Shown: positions 1 through 9,163, counted from the stretch's first letter. The stretch is 64,000 bases of DNA from Microbispora rosea subsp. aerata (GCF_014647835.1 NZ_BMPY01000033.1:17291-81290); one strand, 5' to 3'. The notes: generated from the sequence alone by a model not told the origin. Translations and numbers: made by a program.

Positions 1-239
1 GACCAGCGGTCGATGAACACCCCCACGAAGGGCCCGAGGATGCTGTACGGCAGGAGCAGCACGGCGAGACCCGCCGCGATCGCGGTCGCGCTGGCCTGCC
101 GTTCGGGGCTGAAGAACGCGTAGCCGCCGACGGCGAGCTGGAAGATCCCGTCCGAGAACTGCGAGACGAGCCGCGTGGCGAACAACCGGCGGAAGTTTCG
201 GCCTCGCAGGACCACCCGCAGATCGGAGACGTAGGACAC
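1..239 (-). CDS. MFS transporter, N-terminal part (runs off the window)
   Basis: Only the first 79 codons are inside the window, so nothing beyond the family can be fixed. The start is GTG at 239-237, because an in-frame stop lies at 251-249 and no other start codon falls between them. The protein begins SYVSDLRVVLRGRNFRRLF, followed by two hydrophobic stretches (about residues 22-42 and 50-72). The segment GPFVGVFIDRW matches the G-x-x-x-D-R loop signature after the second membrane helix of major facilitator transporters. It resembles efflux-type MFS proteins, but the substrate is unknown. The gene is divergent from idi, with about 100 bp between them. Confidence 0.8.
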   Translation of the reverse strand, partial: MSYVSDLRVVLRGRNFRRLFATRLVSQFSDGIFQLAVGGYAFFSPERQASATAIAAGLAVLLLPYSILGPFVGVFIDRW

Positions 240-341
240 GGCGACAGCCTACGCGGGCGATCAGCATCGGAGTATCAGGATCAACCCTGATAAAACCCCT
301 TGGTTCCCACCTTGAGCGAGGTGATCACGTACTCTCGCAGA

Positions 342-941
342 GTGACTTCACAGGAACTTGTCGTGCTGGTCGACGGCGAGGGCAACCCGATCGGCACCGC
401 TCCCAAGTCCACCGTCCACAGCGCCGACACTCCGCTGCATCTCGCGTTCTCCAGCTATGTCTTCGACCACCAGGGCCGCGTGCTGCTGTCGCGGCGGGCG
501 GGCACCAAGCTGACCTGGCCCGACCAGTGGACCAACAGCTGCTGCGGGCACCCGCTGCCGGGCGAGCCGCTGCCGGCGGCGGTGATCCGCCGCCTCGGGT
601 TCGAGCTGGGCTTGACCGTCGAGTCGGTCGACCTGATCCTGCCGAGCTTCTCCTATCGGGCCGTGATGGACAACGGCACCGTGGAGAACGAGCTGTGCCC
701 GGTCTACCGCGCCGTGGTGACGGGAGAGGCCGAGCCGAACGCCGAGGAGGTGGGCGAGGTCCGGTGGGAGCCCTGGACGCGCTTCGCCGCCGAGGTGATG
801 AGCGGGGAGCGGGACATCTCGCCCTGGGCCCGGCTGCAGGTGCCCCAGCTCGCCGCGCTCGGGCCGGACCCGCTGGCCTGGCCGGTGGCCGACCCCGCGG
901 CCCTGCCGCCCGCCGCGCGCCCGCTCACCTCGAACCGCTGA
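342..941 (+). CDS. idi: isopentenyl-diphosphate delta-isomerase, type I
   Basis: Interconverts isopentenyl diphosphate and dimethylallyl diphosphate, supplying starter units for isoprenoids in the cytosol. The Nudix-type IDI fold is clear: TPLHLAFSSYVF (residues 30-41), the catalytic-cysteine motif TNSCCGHP (catalytic Cys about 68, metal-binding His 70) and VENELCPVY with the second catalytic Glu about 117. Length (199 aa) is normal. I chose GTG 342 because the protein then begins where bacterial IDIs begin (SQELVVLVDGEG). The frame is open back to TTG 300 and GTG 321. No Shine-Dalgarno precedes 342, but TACTCT at 330-335 sits 6 nt upstream, which fits a leaderless message. A shared hairpin separates it from the convergent ino1. 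Confidence 0.95.
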   Translation: MTSQELVVLVDGEGNPIGTAPKSTVHSADTPLHLAFSSYVFDHQGRVLLSRRAGTKLTWPDQWTNSCCGHPLPGEPLPAAVIRRLGFELGLTVESVDLILPSFSYRAVMDNGTVENELCPVYRAVVTGEAEPNAEEVGEVRWEPWTRFAAEVMSGERDISPWARLQVPQLAALGPDPLAWPVADPAALPPAARPLTSNR

Positions 942-974
942 GACACACGTTCACCCATAGACGCTGACACGGAA

Positions 975-1006
975 CCGCCCCGGTCCGATCGACGGAGCCG
1001 GGGCGG
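975..1006. terminator. bidirectional terminator hairpin between idi and ino1
   Basis: CCGCCCCGG (975-983) pairs perfectly with CCGGGGCGG (998-1006) around a 14-nt loop. It sits between convergent genes and has no T-tract, which is common for actinobacterial terminators. Confidence 0.6.
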
Positions 1007-1021
1007 GACACGCGGCGGACG

Positions 1022-2101
1022 TCAGCGCTCGACCTCGCCGCGGATGAACTTCTCGACGGCCTCGCGGGCGGCGTCGTCGGAGTACTGCTCCGGCGGCGAC
1101 TTCATGAAGTACGACGAGGGCGACAGCAGCGGGCCGCCGATGCCCCGGTCGAGAGCGATCTTGGCCGCGCGGACCGCGTCGATGATGATGCCGGCCGAGT
1201 TGGGCGAGTCCCAGACCTCGAGCTTGTACTCCAGGTTGAGCGGGGTGTCGCCGAACGACTTGCCCTCGAGGCGGACGTAGGCCCACTTGCGGTCGTCCAG
1301 CCACGGGACGTGGTCGGACGGGCCGATGTGGACGTCGGCCTTGGCCATCTCGTGCGGGATCTGCGACGTGACCGACTGGGTCTTGGAGATCTTCTTGGAC
1401 TGGAGGCGGCTGCGCTCCAGCATGTTCATGAAGTCCATGTTGCCGCCGAAGTTGAGCTGGTAGGTGCGCAGCAGCTCGACTCCGCGGTCCTCGAACAGCT
1501 TGGCCAGCACGCGGTGCGTGATCGTGGCGCCGACCTGCGACTTGATGTCGTCGCCCACGATCGGGACGCCGGCCTCGGTGAACTTGGCGGCCCACTCGGG
1601 GTCGGAGGCGATGAAGACGGGCAGCGCGTTGACGAAGGCCACCTTGGCGTCGATCGCGCACTGGGCGTAGAAGCGGTCGGCCTCCTCCGAGCCCACCGGG
1701 AGGTAGGACACCAGGACGTCGACCCGGGCGTCCTTCAGCGCCTGGACGACGTCGACCGGCTCCTCGTCCGACTCCTCGATGATCTCACGGTAGTACGTGC
1801 CAAGACCGTCGAAGGTCGGGCCACGCTGCACGGTCACACCGAGCGGCGGCACATCGCAGATCTTGATCGTGTTGTTCTCGGAGGCCACGATGGCCTCCGA
1901 CAGGTCGCGGCCGACCTTCTTGGCGTCCACGTCGAAGGCCGCGACGAACTCGATGTCGCCGACGTGGTAGTCACCGAACCGCACGTGCATGAGGCCCGGC
2001 ACACGGCTGCCCGGATCCGCGTCCTTGTAGTAATGGACGCCCTGCACCAGTGATGCGGCGCAGTTGCCCACACCAACGATGGCTACGCGCACCGAACCCA
2101 T
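1022..2101 (-). CDS. ino1: inositol-3-phosphate synthase
   Basis: Converts glucose 6-phosphate to 1D-myo-inositol 3-phosphate using an internal NAD redox cycle. In actinobacteria the product feeds mycothiol and phosphatidylinositol lipids. The N-terminus [18 protein letters not shown] is the NAD-binding Rossmann glycine loop. [11 protein letters not shown] and the later [12 protein letters not shown] segment are typical of the short (about 360 aa) bacterial and archaeal MIPS form. ATG 2101 lies 13 bp downstream of the padR stop on the same strand, preceded by AAAGGAGCGAGTGCT, so padR and ino1 look like one transcript. The palindrome ahead of padR would then control both genes (inference). Confidence 0.97.
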   Translation of the reverse strand: MGSVRVAIVGVGNCAASLVQGVHYYKDADPGSRVPGLMHVRFGDYHVGDIEFVAAFDVDAKKVGRDLSEAIVASENNTIKICDVPPLGVTVQRGPTFDGLGTYYREIIEESDEEPVDVVQALKDARVDVLVSYLPVGSEEADRFYAQCAIDAKVAFVNALPVFIASDPEWAAKFTEAGVPIVGDDIKSQVGATITHRVLAKLFEDRGVELLRTYQLNFGGNMDFMNMLERSRLQSKKISKTQSVTSQIPHEMAKADVHIGPSDHVPWLDDRKWAYVRLEGKSFGDTPLNLEYKLEVWDSPNSAGIIIDAVRAAKIALDRGIGGPLLSPSSYFMKSPPEQYSDDAAREAVEKFIRGEVER

Positions 2102-2114
2102 AGCACTCGCTCCT

Positions 2115-2753
2115 TTACTTATTCGCCTCGGGCGTGTCCGCCCTCTGGGTCTCTTCCTGTACGGCTGGCGCGGGATCCGGGGGGTGATCCCCCTCGCCGG
2201 GAGCCGAACGGCTCCGCCGCTCCGAGTCGATCAGCTCGTTCAGCCATCGGACCTCGCGCTCGACCGACTCCAGCCCGTGGCGCTGAAGTTCGAGCGTGTA
2301 GCTGTCCAATCGCTCTCTCGTACGGGCGAGAGCCTCGCGGACGCGGTCGAGGCGTTCCTCCAGGCGGCTGCGGCGGCCCTCCAGAATGCGCAGCCGCACC
2401 TCCGCCTCCGTATGACGGAAGAAGGCGAAGTGGATGCCGAAGCTTTCGTCCTCCCAGGAGGACGGGCCCGACTGGCTGAGCAGCTCCTGCAACCGCTCCT
2501 TACCCTCTGCCGTGATCTTGTACACGATCTTGGACCTGCGGCCGATGACCGTGTCCTCAGGAGGCTCCTCCTCGGCGATGAGGCCCTCGTTCAGCAGACC
2601 CCTGAGGCAGGGATACAGCGAGCCGTAGGAGAACGCACGGAACATGCCGAGCAGCGTGTTGAGCCGTTTGCGCAGCTCGTAGCCGTGCAGCGGCGTCTCG
2701 TGCAGCGATCCCAGGACGGCGAGCTCCAGCACACTCCCACGAGAGCCCGTCAC
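2115..2753 (-). CDS. PadR-family transcriptional regulator
   Basis: A 212-aa repressor with an N-terminal PadR winged helix (about residues 6-85; [21 protein letters not shown] then the [17 protein letters not shown] recognition region) and a long charged C-terminal helical region (about 115-190, [21 protein letters not shown]) likely to dimerise as a coiled coil. The frame is open far upstream. GTG 2753 is preferred because the reverse strand carries GGGGGTGG 5 nt before it and the family starts here. It lies 13 bp upstream of ino1 and is divergent from the DUF5318 gene. A PadR regulator next to ino1 is recurrent in actinobacteria (M. tuberculosis Rv0047c/Rv0046c, from memory). The effector is unknown. 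Confidence 0.93.
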   Translation of the reverse strand: MTGSRGSVLELAVLGSLHETPLHGYELRKRLNTLLGMFRAFSYGSLYPCLRGLLNEGLIAEEEPPEDTVIGRRSKIVYKITAEGKERLQELLSQSGPSSWEDESFGIHFAFFRHTEAEVRLRILEGRRSRLEERLDRVREALARTRERLDSYTLELQRHGLESVEREVRWLNELIDSERRSRSAPGEGDHPPDPAPAVQEETQRADTPEANK

Positions 2754-2778
2754 TGGAACCACCCCCTGTGTCCGACCG

Positions 2779-2797
2779 ATGTATCGACTCGATACAT
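2779..2797. promoter_or_regulatory. perfect 19-bp palindrome, probable PadR operator
   Basis: ATGTATCGACTCGATACAT is a perfect inverted repeat (9-bp arms, 1-bp centre) located 26 bp upstream of the padR start and 82 bp upstream of the divergent DUF5318 gene. The ATGT...ACAT ends resemble described PadR operators. It is very AT-rich for this genome. Autoregulation plus control of ino1 is inferred. Confidence 0.75.
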
Positions 2798-2878
2798 CTG
2801 CAGGATACGTCGGGCCGTCATAGATGGCAACGAACCAACGTTTGGCCAAGCTTCGGCAAAGGGCCGTACTCTGACCGC

Positions 2879-3253
2879 ATGTGGTCACAGCGGTCGGCCG
2901 TGGACGACGGCCTCGTCAAGCGGGCGGCCGTGCGGTCCGTCCGCGCCGGCCGCATGCGGGCGCGGGACGCCCGTCCATACCTGCTGCGCGCGGCTCGGAC
3001 GCACGGTGGGCCGATGAGCCGCATGTGCCCCACAGGTGAACGATGGAACGTGACCAACGTCACATACGTATATGGGGACGAACGAGGACAAGTGGCTGGC
3101 CAGGCCAAAGGCGTGGCCGAGCCCGCCGCGAGGGCCCGTGAATACCGCGATTCCCGGGTCTGCGTGGTGGACGTCTGCCAAGGTTGTTCTTGGAACCACC
3201 TGGCGGTGTCGTTCGTCCTCGGAGCAGCCGATCCCCCGGGCCCTTCCCTGTAG
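2879..3253 (+). CDS. DUF5318 family protein (variant zinc-ribbon)
   Basis: A 124-aa protein of unknown function, recognisable from the DUF5318 hallmarks MWSQRSAVDD at the start, the central NVTYVYGDE, and the C-terminal VVDVCQGCSWNHL. I recall M. tuberculosis Rv0049, which precedes ponA1, as the equivalent. In the homologues I remember, a first CPxC pair precedes the YVYGDE segment. Here it reads CPTGE, so one presumed metal-binding cysteine is missing while the second pair (CQGC) is intact. ATG 2879 is supported by homology. There is no Shine-Dalgarno, but TACTCT (2867-2872) ends 6 nt before it, consistent with a leaderless transcript. It precedes ponA by 81 bp. Confidence 0.85.
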   Translation: MWSQRSAVDDGLVKRAAVRSVRAGRMRARDARPYLLRAARTHGGPMSRMCPTGERWNVTNVTYVYGDERGQVAGQAKGVAEPAARAREYRDSRVCVVDVCQGCSWNHLAVSFVLGAADPPGPSL

Positions 3254-3334
3254 GGCGACCTCCACCCCAGGAGGGCCGTTCGCCGGCTTGCCGGCCGACG
3301 TCGATCATTCCCCTGAGCCATCTGACGAGGACGC

Positions 3335-6322
3335 GTGACATACAGCAGCTATGGACCGGAGCCGACCGGCCGTCCCGAGGGCGCCTCGGGCTCCGGTGGA
3401 TCATCCCGCCCTGGACGCCGCCGTCGCTCGCCCCGTGAGTTCGACGAGTACGGCGAGTACGGCGAATACGGTGAGCGGGTTCCGCCGCGGCAGCCCGGCA
3501 GGGGCCCGGCGCAGCAGCCGCCCCGGTCCGGCCGGCCGGCGGGACCGGAGCAGCGCCGCCGCGAGGAGGCGGCCTTCGAGGACACGGCGGCCATGAACGC
3601 CGTGCCGCCGGGACCGCCGCCGAACAGGCCACAGGGGGCGGCGCAGGGACCCGGGCAGGGGCAGGGCCCGAGAGGACCGGTGGGCGGCGGACGCCCGCCG
3701 GCGGGCCGCGACCCGAGGTACGCGGCGGGCCCGGGCGGTCCGCACGGCCCCGGTGGTCCGCAGGGTCCCGGTGGCCCTCATGGCCCGGGCGGCCCGCAGG
3801 GCCGGGGAGGCGTCCAGCGTCCGGCCGGTCCCGGCCGTGCGGGCGTCCCCGGCGCGGACGAGCGCACCCAGGCGATGGGCATGCCGACCGGCGGCTTCCG
3901 CCGTGACGCCGACGGGCAGAGCACCGAGATGATCACGACCGGCGGCCGCCGCCGCAGGTCGTCGGGCCGGGGCGGGCGCGGCCCCGGTGGTCCGGGTGGT
4001 CCCGAGGGCCCCGGCGGACGCGGCCCGCGCGATCCGCGCGACTTCGACGAGGACGACGACAAGCCGCGCCGCACCGGCTGGAAGCGCTTCATCCCGAACT
4101 GGAAGATCCTCGTGGCGGCCTTCACGGTGCTGGCCGCGGGCGTCTTCGGCATGATCGCCGTGGCGTACGCCAACACCCCGGTGCCGACCGGGACCCAGGC
4201 GGAGGCCGTGGCCGAGGGCAGCGCCATCTACTACAGCGACGGCAAGTCGCTGATCGCCAAGGTGGGCACCCCGCGCGTCATCCTGGACAGCCTCGACAAG
4301 GTGCCCAAGCACGTCCAGGACGCCGTCATCGCGATCGAGAACGACACCTTCTGGACCGACAGCGGCATCTCGATCTCCGGCATGATCCGGTCGGTCTACA
4401 TGACCGCGACCGGCCAGCAGCTCCAGGGCGCCTCGACCATCACCCAGCAGATGGCCCGCAACTACTACGACGGCCTCAGCCAGGAAGTGTCGATCAAGCG
4501 CAAGGTCAAGGAGATCTTCGTCGCGATCAAGCTCGACAAGGAGATGTCGAAGGAAAAGATCCTCCTGCAGTATCTCAACACGGTGCCCTTCGGCCGCGCC
4601 TACGGCATCGAGGCCGCCGCGCAGGCGTACTTCAAGAAGCACGTCGAGCAGCTCACCGTGGAGCAGGGCGCCTACCTCGCCGCGCGCATCCAGACGCCGT
4701 CCCTGGACGCCAACTCCCCGCGGCTGCAAAACCGGTTCAAGGACGTCGTCAACGCGATGGCCCGCCTCGACCCCGAGAAGTACGGCAAGCTGCCGGACAC
4801 GGCCAAGTTCCCCAAGACCGTCCCCCTGAGCAACAGGGAGACGTACGGCGGCCTGCGGGGCTACATGATCACTCAGGTCCTGAACGAGCTGCAGTCCCGC
4901 ATGAACCTGTCCGAAGACCAGGTCAAGAGCGGCGGCTACAAGATCGTTTCCACCTTCGACAAGAGGCTGATGCAGGCCGCCAAGAAGGCGGTGCTCGCCA
5001 CCACCTCCACGATGTCGAAGGAGTTCCACGCCGGTCTCGCCGCGGTCGACCCCAAGACCGGGCGGGTGGTCGCCTTCTACGGCGGCAACGACTACATCAA
5101 GGACCCCTGGAACGAGCCGTTCCAGTCCAAGAAGCAGGCCGCCTCGGCGTTCAAGCCGTACGTGCTGGCCGCCTGGCTGGACGCCGGATACAGCCTCAAC
5201 AGCTGGGTGCCCGGCAACAAGACGATCCCGGAGGAGCTGCCCGGCACCAAGCCCATCGGCAACAGCCACAACGTCGGCCATGCGATCAACCTGATCACCG
5301 CGACCGCCGACTCGGTCAACACGGCCTTCGCGTCGATGGCGTACAAGCTGGACGAGGTGAACGGCACGATCGGGCAGCTCGCCGCGGTCAAGCAGATCGC
5401 CGAGGAGGCCGGGCTCGACAAGAAGCGCATGGAGGACGACGTCGCGGCGCACAAGTACGCGTTCTCCATCGGCAGCGCCCTGGTCACCCCCGTCGAGCAG
5501 GCCGCCGGCTACTCGATCTTCGCCAACGAGGGCAAGCACATCGACTACCACGTCGTCAAGGAGGTCCGGAAGGACAAGGAGGTCGTCTTCACCGAGCGGC
5601 GGGAGGTGAAGCAGGTCATCACGCCCGAGGCGGCGGCCGACGCGGTGGTCGCCATGCAGGAGGTCCTCAAGTCGGGCACGGCGGCGGGCAAGGGCATCGG
5701 CCGCCCGGCCGCGGGCAAGACCGGCACCAACAACGACGAGAAGGAGGCCTGGTTCGTCGGGTTCACCCCGCAGCTTTCGGTGGCGGTCGGCATGTACCGC
5801 GAGCAGTGCGTCACCAAGAGCGGCAAGATCGTCCAGCCGCTGTACTCCAACTGCCCGATCACCCCGGGCGGCAAGGAGAGCAAGAAGTACGGCCCCAACA
5901 ATCCGTACACGCACGTCAAGGAAGTGTCGCTCGGCTTCGAAGGCGCCGGTCCGCCGACCACGATCTGGCGGGCGTTCATGATGGAGGCGCACGCGGGCAA
6001 GCCGGTCGAGCAGTTCCCGCCGAAGGCCGGCCTCGGCACGCCGGAGAACATCGTGCCGAGCCCGACTCCGTCGCCCACCCCTGAGGTGGACGACGAAGGG
6101 TTCCCCAACGACATGCCGGACGACTTCTTCAACGGCGGCGACTGCCTCAACGGCGGCCCGACGTGCGACATCGGCGGAGGCGACGACACCGGCTTCGGCG
6201 GCGACCCGAACGAGGACGGTCAGGACGGCGGACCGGGCGACGACGTCCCGATCAACATCAACGAGCCTCCGGCCGCCCTGCCGGCCGGGCCCGGCAACGG
6301 CAGGAGCGGCGGCGGCGCCTGA
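3335..6322 (+). CDS. ponA: bifunctional class A penicillin-binding protein (transglycosylase/transpeptidase)
   Basis: Polymerises lipid II glycan strands and cross-links peptides at the outer face of the membrane. Order of parts in the 995-aa protein: a cytoplasmic Gly/Pro/Arg-rich tail (residues 1-250, with repeated GPGGP/GPHGP); one membrane helix (about 255-278, ILVAAFTVLAAGVFGMIAVA); a GT51 transglycosylase (AVIAIEND, catalytic Glu about 335, and QGASTITQQMARN); and a transpeptidase with SAFK (Ser 604), SVN (660) and KTGT (795). The end is an acidic Gly/Asp-rich tail (about 915-995). GTG 3335 follows GAGGA with 3-nt spacing. The equivalent of M. tuberculosis PonA1 has the same position relative to ino1 and dnaB (from memory). 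A strong hairpin follows. Confidence 0.97.
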   Translation: MTYSSYGPEPTGRPEGASGSGGSSRPGRRRRSPREFDEYGEYGEYGERVPPRQPGRGPAQQPPRSGRPAGPEQRRREEAAFEDTAAMNAVPPGPPPNRPQGAAQGPGQGQGPRGPVGGGRPPAGRDPRYAAGPGGPHGPGGPQGPGGPHGPGGPQGRGGVQRPAGPGRAGVPGADERTQAMGMPTGGFRRDADGQSTEMITTGGRRRRSSGRGGRGPGGPGGPEGPGGRGPRDPRDFDEDDDKPRRTGWKRFIPNWKILVAAFTVLAAGVFGMIAVAYANTPVPTGTQAEAVAEGSAIYYSDGKSLIAKVGTPRVILDSLDKVPKHVQDAVIAIENDTFWTDSGISISGMIRSVYMTATGQQLQGASTITQQMARNYYDGLSQEVSIKRKVKEIFVAIKLDKEMSKEKILLQYLNTVPFGRAYGIEAAAQAYFKKHVEQLTVEQGAYLAARIQTPSLDANSPRLQNRFKDVVNAMARLDPEKYGKLPDTAKFPKTVPLSNRETYGGLRGYMITQVLNELQSRMNLSEDQVKSGGYKIVSTFDKRLMQAAKKAVLATTSTMSKEFHAGLAAVDPKTGRVVAFYGGNDYIKDPWNEPFQSKKQAASAFKPYVLAAWLDAGYSLNSWVPGNKTIPEELPGTKPIGNSHNVGHAINLITATADSVNTAFASMAYKLDEVNGTIGQLAAVKQIAEEAGLDKKRMEDDVAAHKYAFSIGSALVTPVEQAAGYSIFANEGKHIDYHVVKEVRKDKEVVFTERREVKQVITPEAAADAVVAMQEVLKSGTAAGKGIGRPAAGKTGTNNDEKEAWFVGFTPQLSVAVGMYREQCVTKSGKIVQPLYSNCPITPGGKESKKYGPNNPYTHVKEVSLGFEGAGPPTTIWRAFMMEAHAGKPVEQFPPKAGLGTPENIVPSPTPSPTPEVDDEGFPNDMPDDFFNGGDCLNGGPTCDIGGGDDTGFGGDPNEDGQDGGPGDDVPININEPPAALPAGPGNGRSGGGA

Positions 6323-6341
6323 CGGCGATCCGGCGCCCGGA

Positions 6342-6376
6342 AAGGGGCCCGCGGCGACTCCCGCCGCGGGCCCCTT
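6342..6376 (+). terminator. rho-independent-type terminator after ponA
   Basis: A 15-bp perfect stem, AAGGGGCCCGCGGCG (6342-6356) with its complement at 6362-6376, around a 5-nt loop. It lies 20 bp after the ponA stop and has no clear U-tract. Confidence 0.75.
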
Positions 6377-6427
6377 CGGCGCTCGGGGGGTCGCCAATCC
6401 GAGGCGTTGGATGGTGCAATACCGAGC

Positions 6428-7792
6428 ATGACGACCCGGACCACGAACGACTCCGCCCCGCTGCCCGGGGTCGCCGCGCGGGCGGTGCCGTACCTGCCTC
6501 TCGGGCTTTTCGCTGGGCTCGGCGCGATCCTCGCGTACCTGTGGAAGTACCCCTGCCGGTTCGGCGGGGCCTGGAACGGCGGTGTCGGGCAGTTCACCAA
6601 CTTCTGCTACACCGACATCTATCCGCTGTTTTGGGCGGAGAAGCTCAACGAGGGCAAGGTCCCGTACATCGACTACCCGGTCGAATATCCGGTCGGCATC
6701 GGCGCGATCATGGAGTTCGCCCGCCGCCTCGCGGGCGGCGACGGGATCGTGTTCTACGACGTCACCGTGGTCCTGATGGGATTCGCGCTGGTCGCGGGCG
6801 TGCTGCTGACGGCCGCGCTGGCCGGCCCGGCCCGCCGCTGGGACGCCCTGTGGTACGCCATCGGCCCGGCCGTCATCCTTTGCGCGTACATCAACTGGGA
6901 CCTGGCCGCGGGGGCCCTCGCGCTCGGCGGCCTGCTCGCCTGGGCCCGCCACCGGCCGTACCTCGCGGGCGTGCTGCTGGCGCTGGCCGTGGCCACGAAG
7001 TTCTACCCGCTGATGTTCTTCGGCGCGTTGTTCCTGCTCACGGCGCGTACGGCCAAGTGGCTGCCGTTCCTCAAGACCGTCGCGGCGGCCGCGGGCACCT
7101 GGCTGCTGGTGAACGTGCCGATCATGCTGATCAACTTCGACGGCTGGAAGAGGTTCTACGCCTTCAGCAGCGAGCGCGGCGCCGACTGGGGCGGGCTGTG
7201 GTTCTTCTTCCAGAAGACCCAGTGGTTCGGCATGGAAAGGCCCGGGTTCCTGGCCTTTCTCGGCGACGCCGAGAAGCTGAACACCATGGCCATGGCCGCG
7301 CTCGCGGTGCTGCTGCTGGGCGTCGCCGTGCTGGCGCTCGCCGCGCCGCGCCGGCCGCGCCTGATGCAGCTGTGCTTCCTCGCCCTGGCCGCCTTCATGA
7401 TCACCAACAAGGTCTGGTCGCCGCAGTACGTCCTGTGGCTGGTGCCGTTCGCGGTGCTGGCCAGGCCGAAGTGGGGCGCGCTGGCCGTCTGGCAGGCCGC
7501 CGAGTGCTGGTATTTCTTCTCCATCTGGCTCTACCTGGTCACCCAGACGGGCGATCCCGCGCTCGGCATCGGCGACGACCCCTACTTCCTGTCGGTCTGG
7601 GCCAGGGCGCTGACCATCGTCGTCCTCATGGCGCTCGTCGTCCGCGACATCCTGCGGCCCGAGCACGACGTCATCCGCCAGGGGGAGGCCGACGACCCGT
7701 CCGGAGCGGTGTTCGACCACGCCGAGGACCGGCTCGTGCTGCGCCGCCCGCTCCTCGTCCGGGGTGGTGAGCGGCAGCCGGAGGCGGCGTGA
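6428..7792 (+). CDS. GT87-type (DUF2029) polyprenol-phosphate-dependent membrane glycosyltransferase
   Basis: A 454-aa multi-pass protein (about ten hydrophobic segments) of the GT-C fold. Family marks are an acidic DYPVEYPVG loop after the first helix, ATKFYPLMFF in mid-protein and KVWSPQYVLWLVPF near the C-terminus, as in DUF2029/GT87 mannosyltransferases that use polyprenyl-phosphate-mannose outside the membrane. The exact acceptor is unknown. ATG 6428 (MTTRTTND) is preferred over the upstream ATG 6407 because the extra residues show no similarity to anything I know. Neither start has a good Shine-Dalgarno. M. tuberculosis Rv0051, from memory, holds the same place between ponA1 and rpsF. 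A second GT87 gene follows in the same direction. Confidence 0.85.
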   Translation: MTTRTTNDSAPLPGVAARAVPYLPLGLFAGLGAILAYLWKYPCRFGGAWNGGVGQFTNFCYTDIYPLFWAEKLNEGKVPYIDYPVEYPVGIGAIMEFARRLAGGDGIVFYDVTVVLMGFALVAGVLLTAALAGPARRWDALWYAIGPAVILCAYINWDLAAGALALGGLLAWARHRPYLAGVLLALAVATKFYPLMFFGALFLLTARTAKWLPFLKTVAAAAGTWLLVNVPIMLINFDGWKRFYAFSSERGADWGGLWFFFQKTQWFGMERPGFLAFLGDAEKLNTMAMAALAVLLLGVAVLALAAPRRPRLMQLCFLALAAFMITNKVWSPQYVLWLVPFAVLARPKWGALAVWQAAECWYFFSIWLYLVTQTGDPALGIGDDPYFLSVWARALTIVVLMALVVRDILRPEHDVIRQGEADDPSGAVFDHAEDRLVLRRPLLVRGGERQPEAA

Positions 7793-7909
7793 ACGCGTGA
7801 AACTTACATCGGATTTCGCGCCGATTCCGGCGCGCTCGAGGGTGGTCCCGGAGGAGACTTCGCGTAGCGTCGCGTGAAAGTGTTCGCGACGGACGACGGG
7901 GGAGGCGCG

Positions 7910-9145
7910 ATGCGCCGGAGGCCGCCATGGCTTCTGCTGCTGACGTGGGCCGCGACCCGGATGACGCTCCTGCTGGTCGCGACCCAGGCGATCCCGACGG
8001 GACACGGCCAGGCGTTCAGGAACGACGTCACCCTCTACCGCAACTGGTCGGAGATCCTGGTGACGGGGGAGTTCCCCGCGGGGGACGAGAAGTGGCAGTA
8101 TCCGCCCTTCGCCGCGCTGCCGATGCTCGCCCCCCGCCTGCTGCCGCTGAACTACCACGTCGCGTTCTACCTGCTGGCCATGCTGTGCGACCTCGCGATC
8201 CTGTTCCTGATCTGGTGGTTTTCGACCGGCCGGCGCGGCGGGAGCCGTACGGGGCCGTGGGCGTGGACCGTGGGCGCGGCCCTGCTCGGCCCGGTGCTCG
8301 TCTCCCGGTACGACCTGATGGTCACGCTCGTGGCGGTGCTCGCGCTTACCGCGTCGGCCAACCCGGTGGTGCGCGGGTCGCTCATCGGCGTCGGGCTCCT
8401 GGTGAAGGTCTGGCCGGTCGCGCTGCTCGCCGGCCTGCGGAGATGGCGCGAGCTGCTGACCGCGTCGGGGTCCGCGCTCGCCGTCGCGCTCGGCGGATGC
8501 GCCCTGGCCGTCGCGACCATGCCGCACGCGCTGGACTTCCTGGCCGCGCAGGAGGAACGGGGGCTGCAGATCGAGTCGCTGGCCGCCACGCCGTTCGCGC
8601 TCGCCCGCGCGCTCCGCTGGTGGGACGGCTACACCACCTACCAGCACGGCGCGATGGAGGCCGTGGGCCCCGGCGTGGGCGCGGCGGCGCTGCTGAGCGT
8701 GGCCGCCACGCCGGCGGCGCTGGCGCTGGTCGGCGTGTGGTGGCTGCGCGCGGCGCCCGGCCCCCGGGCGTACTACGACGCCGCGCTCACCACCGTGCTG
8801 TTCCTGGTCGCCACGAGCCGGGTGCTGTCGCCGCAGTATCTCGTGTGGGTGATCGGCGTCGCCGCGGTCATCCTGTCGGTGCGGCGCGACCGGCCCGGCC
8901 CGACGCAGCGGCCGGCCGCCCTGCTCGTCATGGTCGCCGCCCTGCTGACCGGGATCATGTATCCCTGGATCGAGCTGGACTACAGCTGGACGGGCAGCCT
9001 GCCCGGCACGCTCGTGCTGGCCCTGCGCAACCTCGTCTTCCTGGCCGCCGCCGTCACGTCGTACGTGCAGCTGTGGCGCGCCACGCGCCGGCCTCGGCCG
9101 GTGTGGGACGAGCGGGGCCTTCAGGCAGCGGTACCCGCTTCCTGA
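7910..9145 (+). CDS. second GT87-type (DUF2029) membrane glycosyltransferase
   Basis: A 411-aa integral membrane protein related to its upstream neighbour: W-Q-Y-P-P-F after helix 1 (EKWQYPPFAALP), LLVKVWPVALLAGL in the middle and RVLSPQYLVWVIGV near the end. These are the GT87 counterparts of the upstream protein's YPVEYPVG, KFYPL and SPQY segments. Sugar donor and acceptor are unknown; an arabinan/mannan or lipid-linked product is only a guess. ATG 7910 is chosen over GTG 7874 because GGGGGAGG (7898-7905) lies 4 nt before it. The 117-bp gap from the first gene suggests co-transcription or an independent weak promoter. Confidence 0.85.
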   Translation: MRRRPPWLLLLTWAATRMTLLLVATQAIPTGHGQAFRNDVTLYRNWSEILVTGEFPAGDEKWQYPPFAALPMLAPRLLPLNYHVAFYLLAMLCDLAILFLIWWFSTGRRGGSRTGPWAWTVGAALLGPVLVSRYDLMVTLVAVLALTASANPVVRGSLIGVGLLVKVWPVALLAGLRRWRELLTASGSALAVALGGCALAVATMPHALDFLAAQEERGLQIESLAATPFALARALRWWDGYTTYQHGAMEAVGPGVGAAALLSVAATPAALALVGVWWLRAAPGPRAYYDAALTTVLFLVATSRVLSPQYLVWVIGVAAVILSVRRDRPGPTQRPAALLVMVAALLTGIMYPWIELDYSWTGSLPGTLVLALRNLVFLAAAVTSYVQLWRATRRPRPVWDERGLQAAVPAS

Positions 9146-9163
9146 GGTTTTCAATCCGCAAAG

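Noticed and set aside
3401-9154. A 1917-codon open frame on the minus strand opposite ponA and the two glycosyltransferases
   Set aside because: Low-complexity Arg/Gly/Asp/His translation, antiparallel to genes with clear domains. It is an artefact of high GC content.
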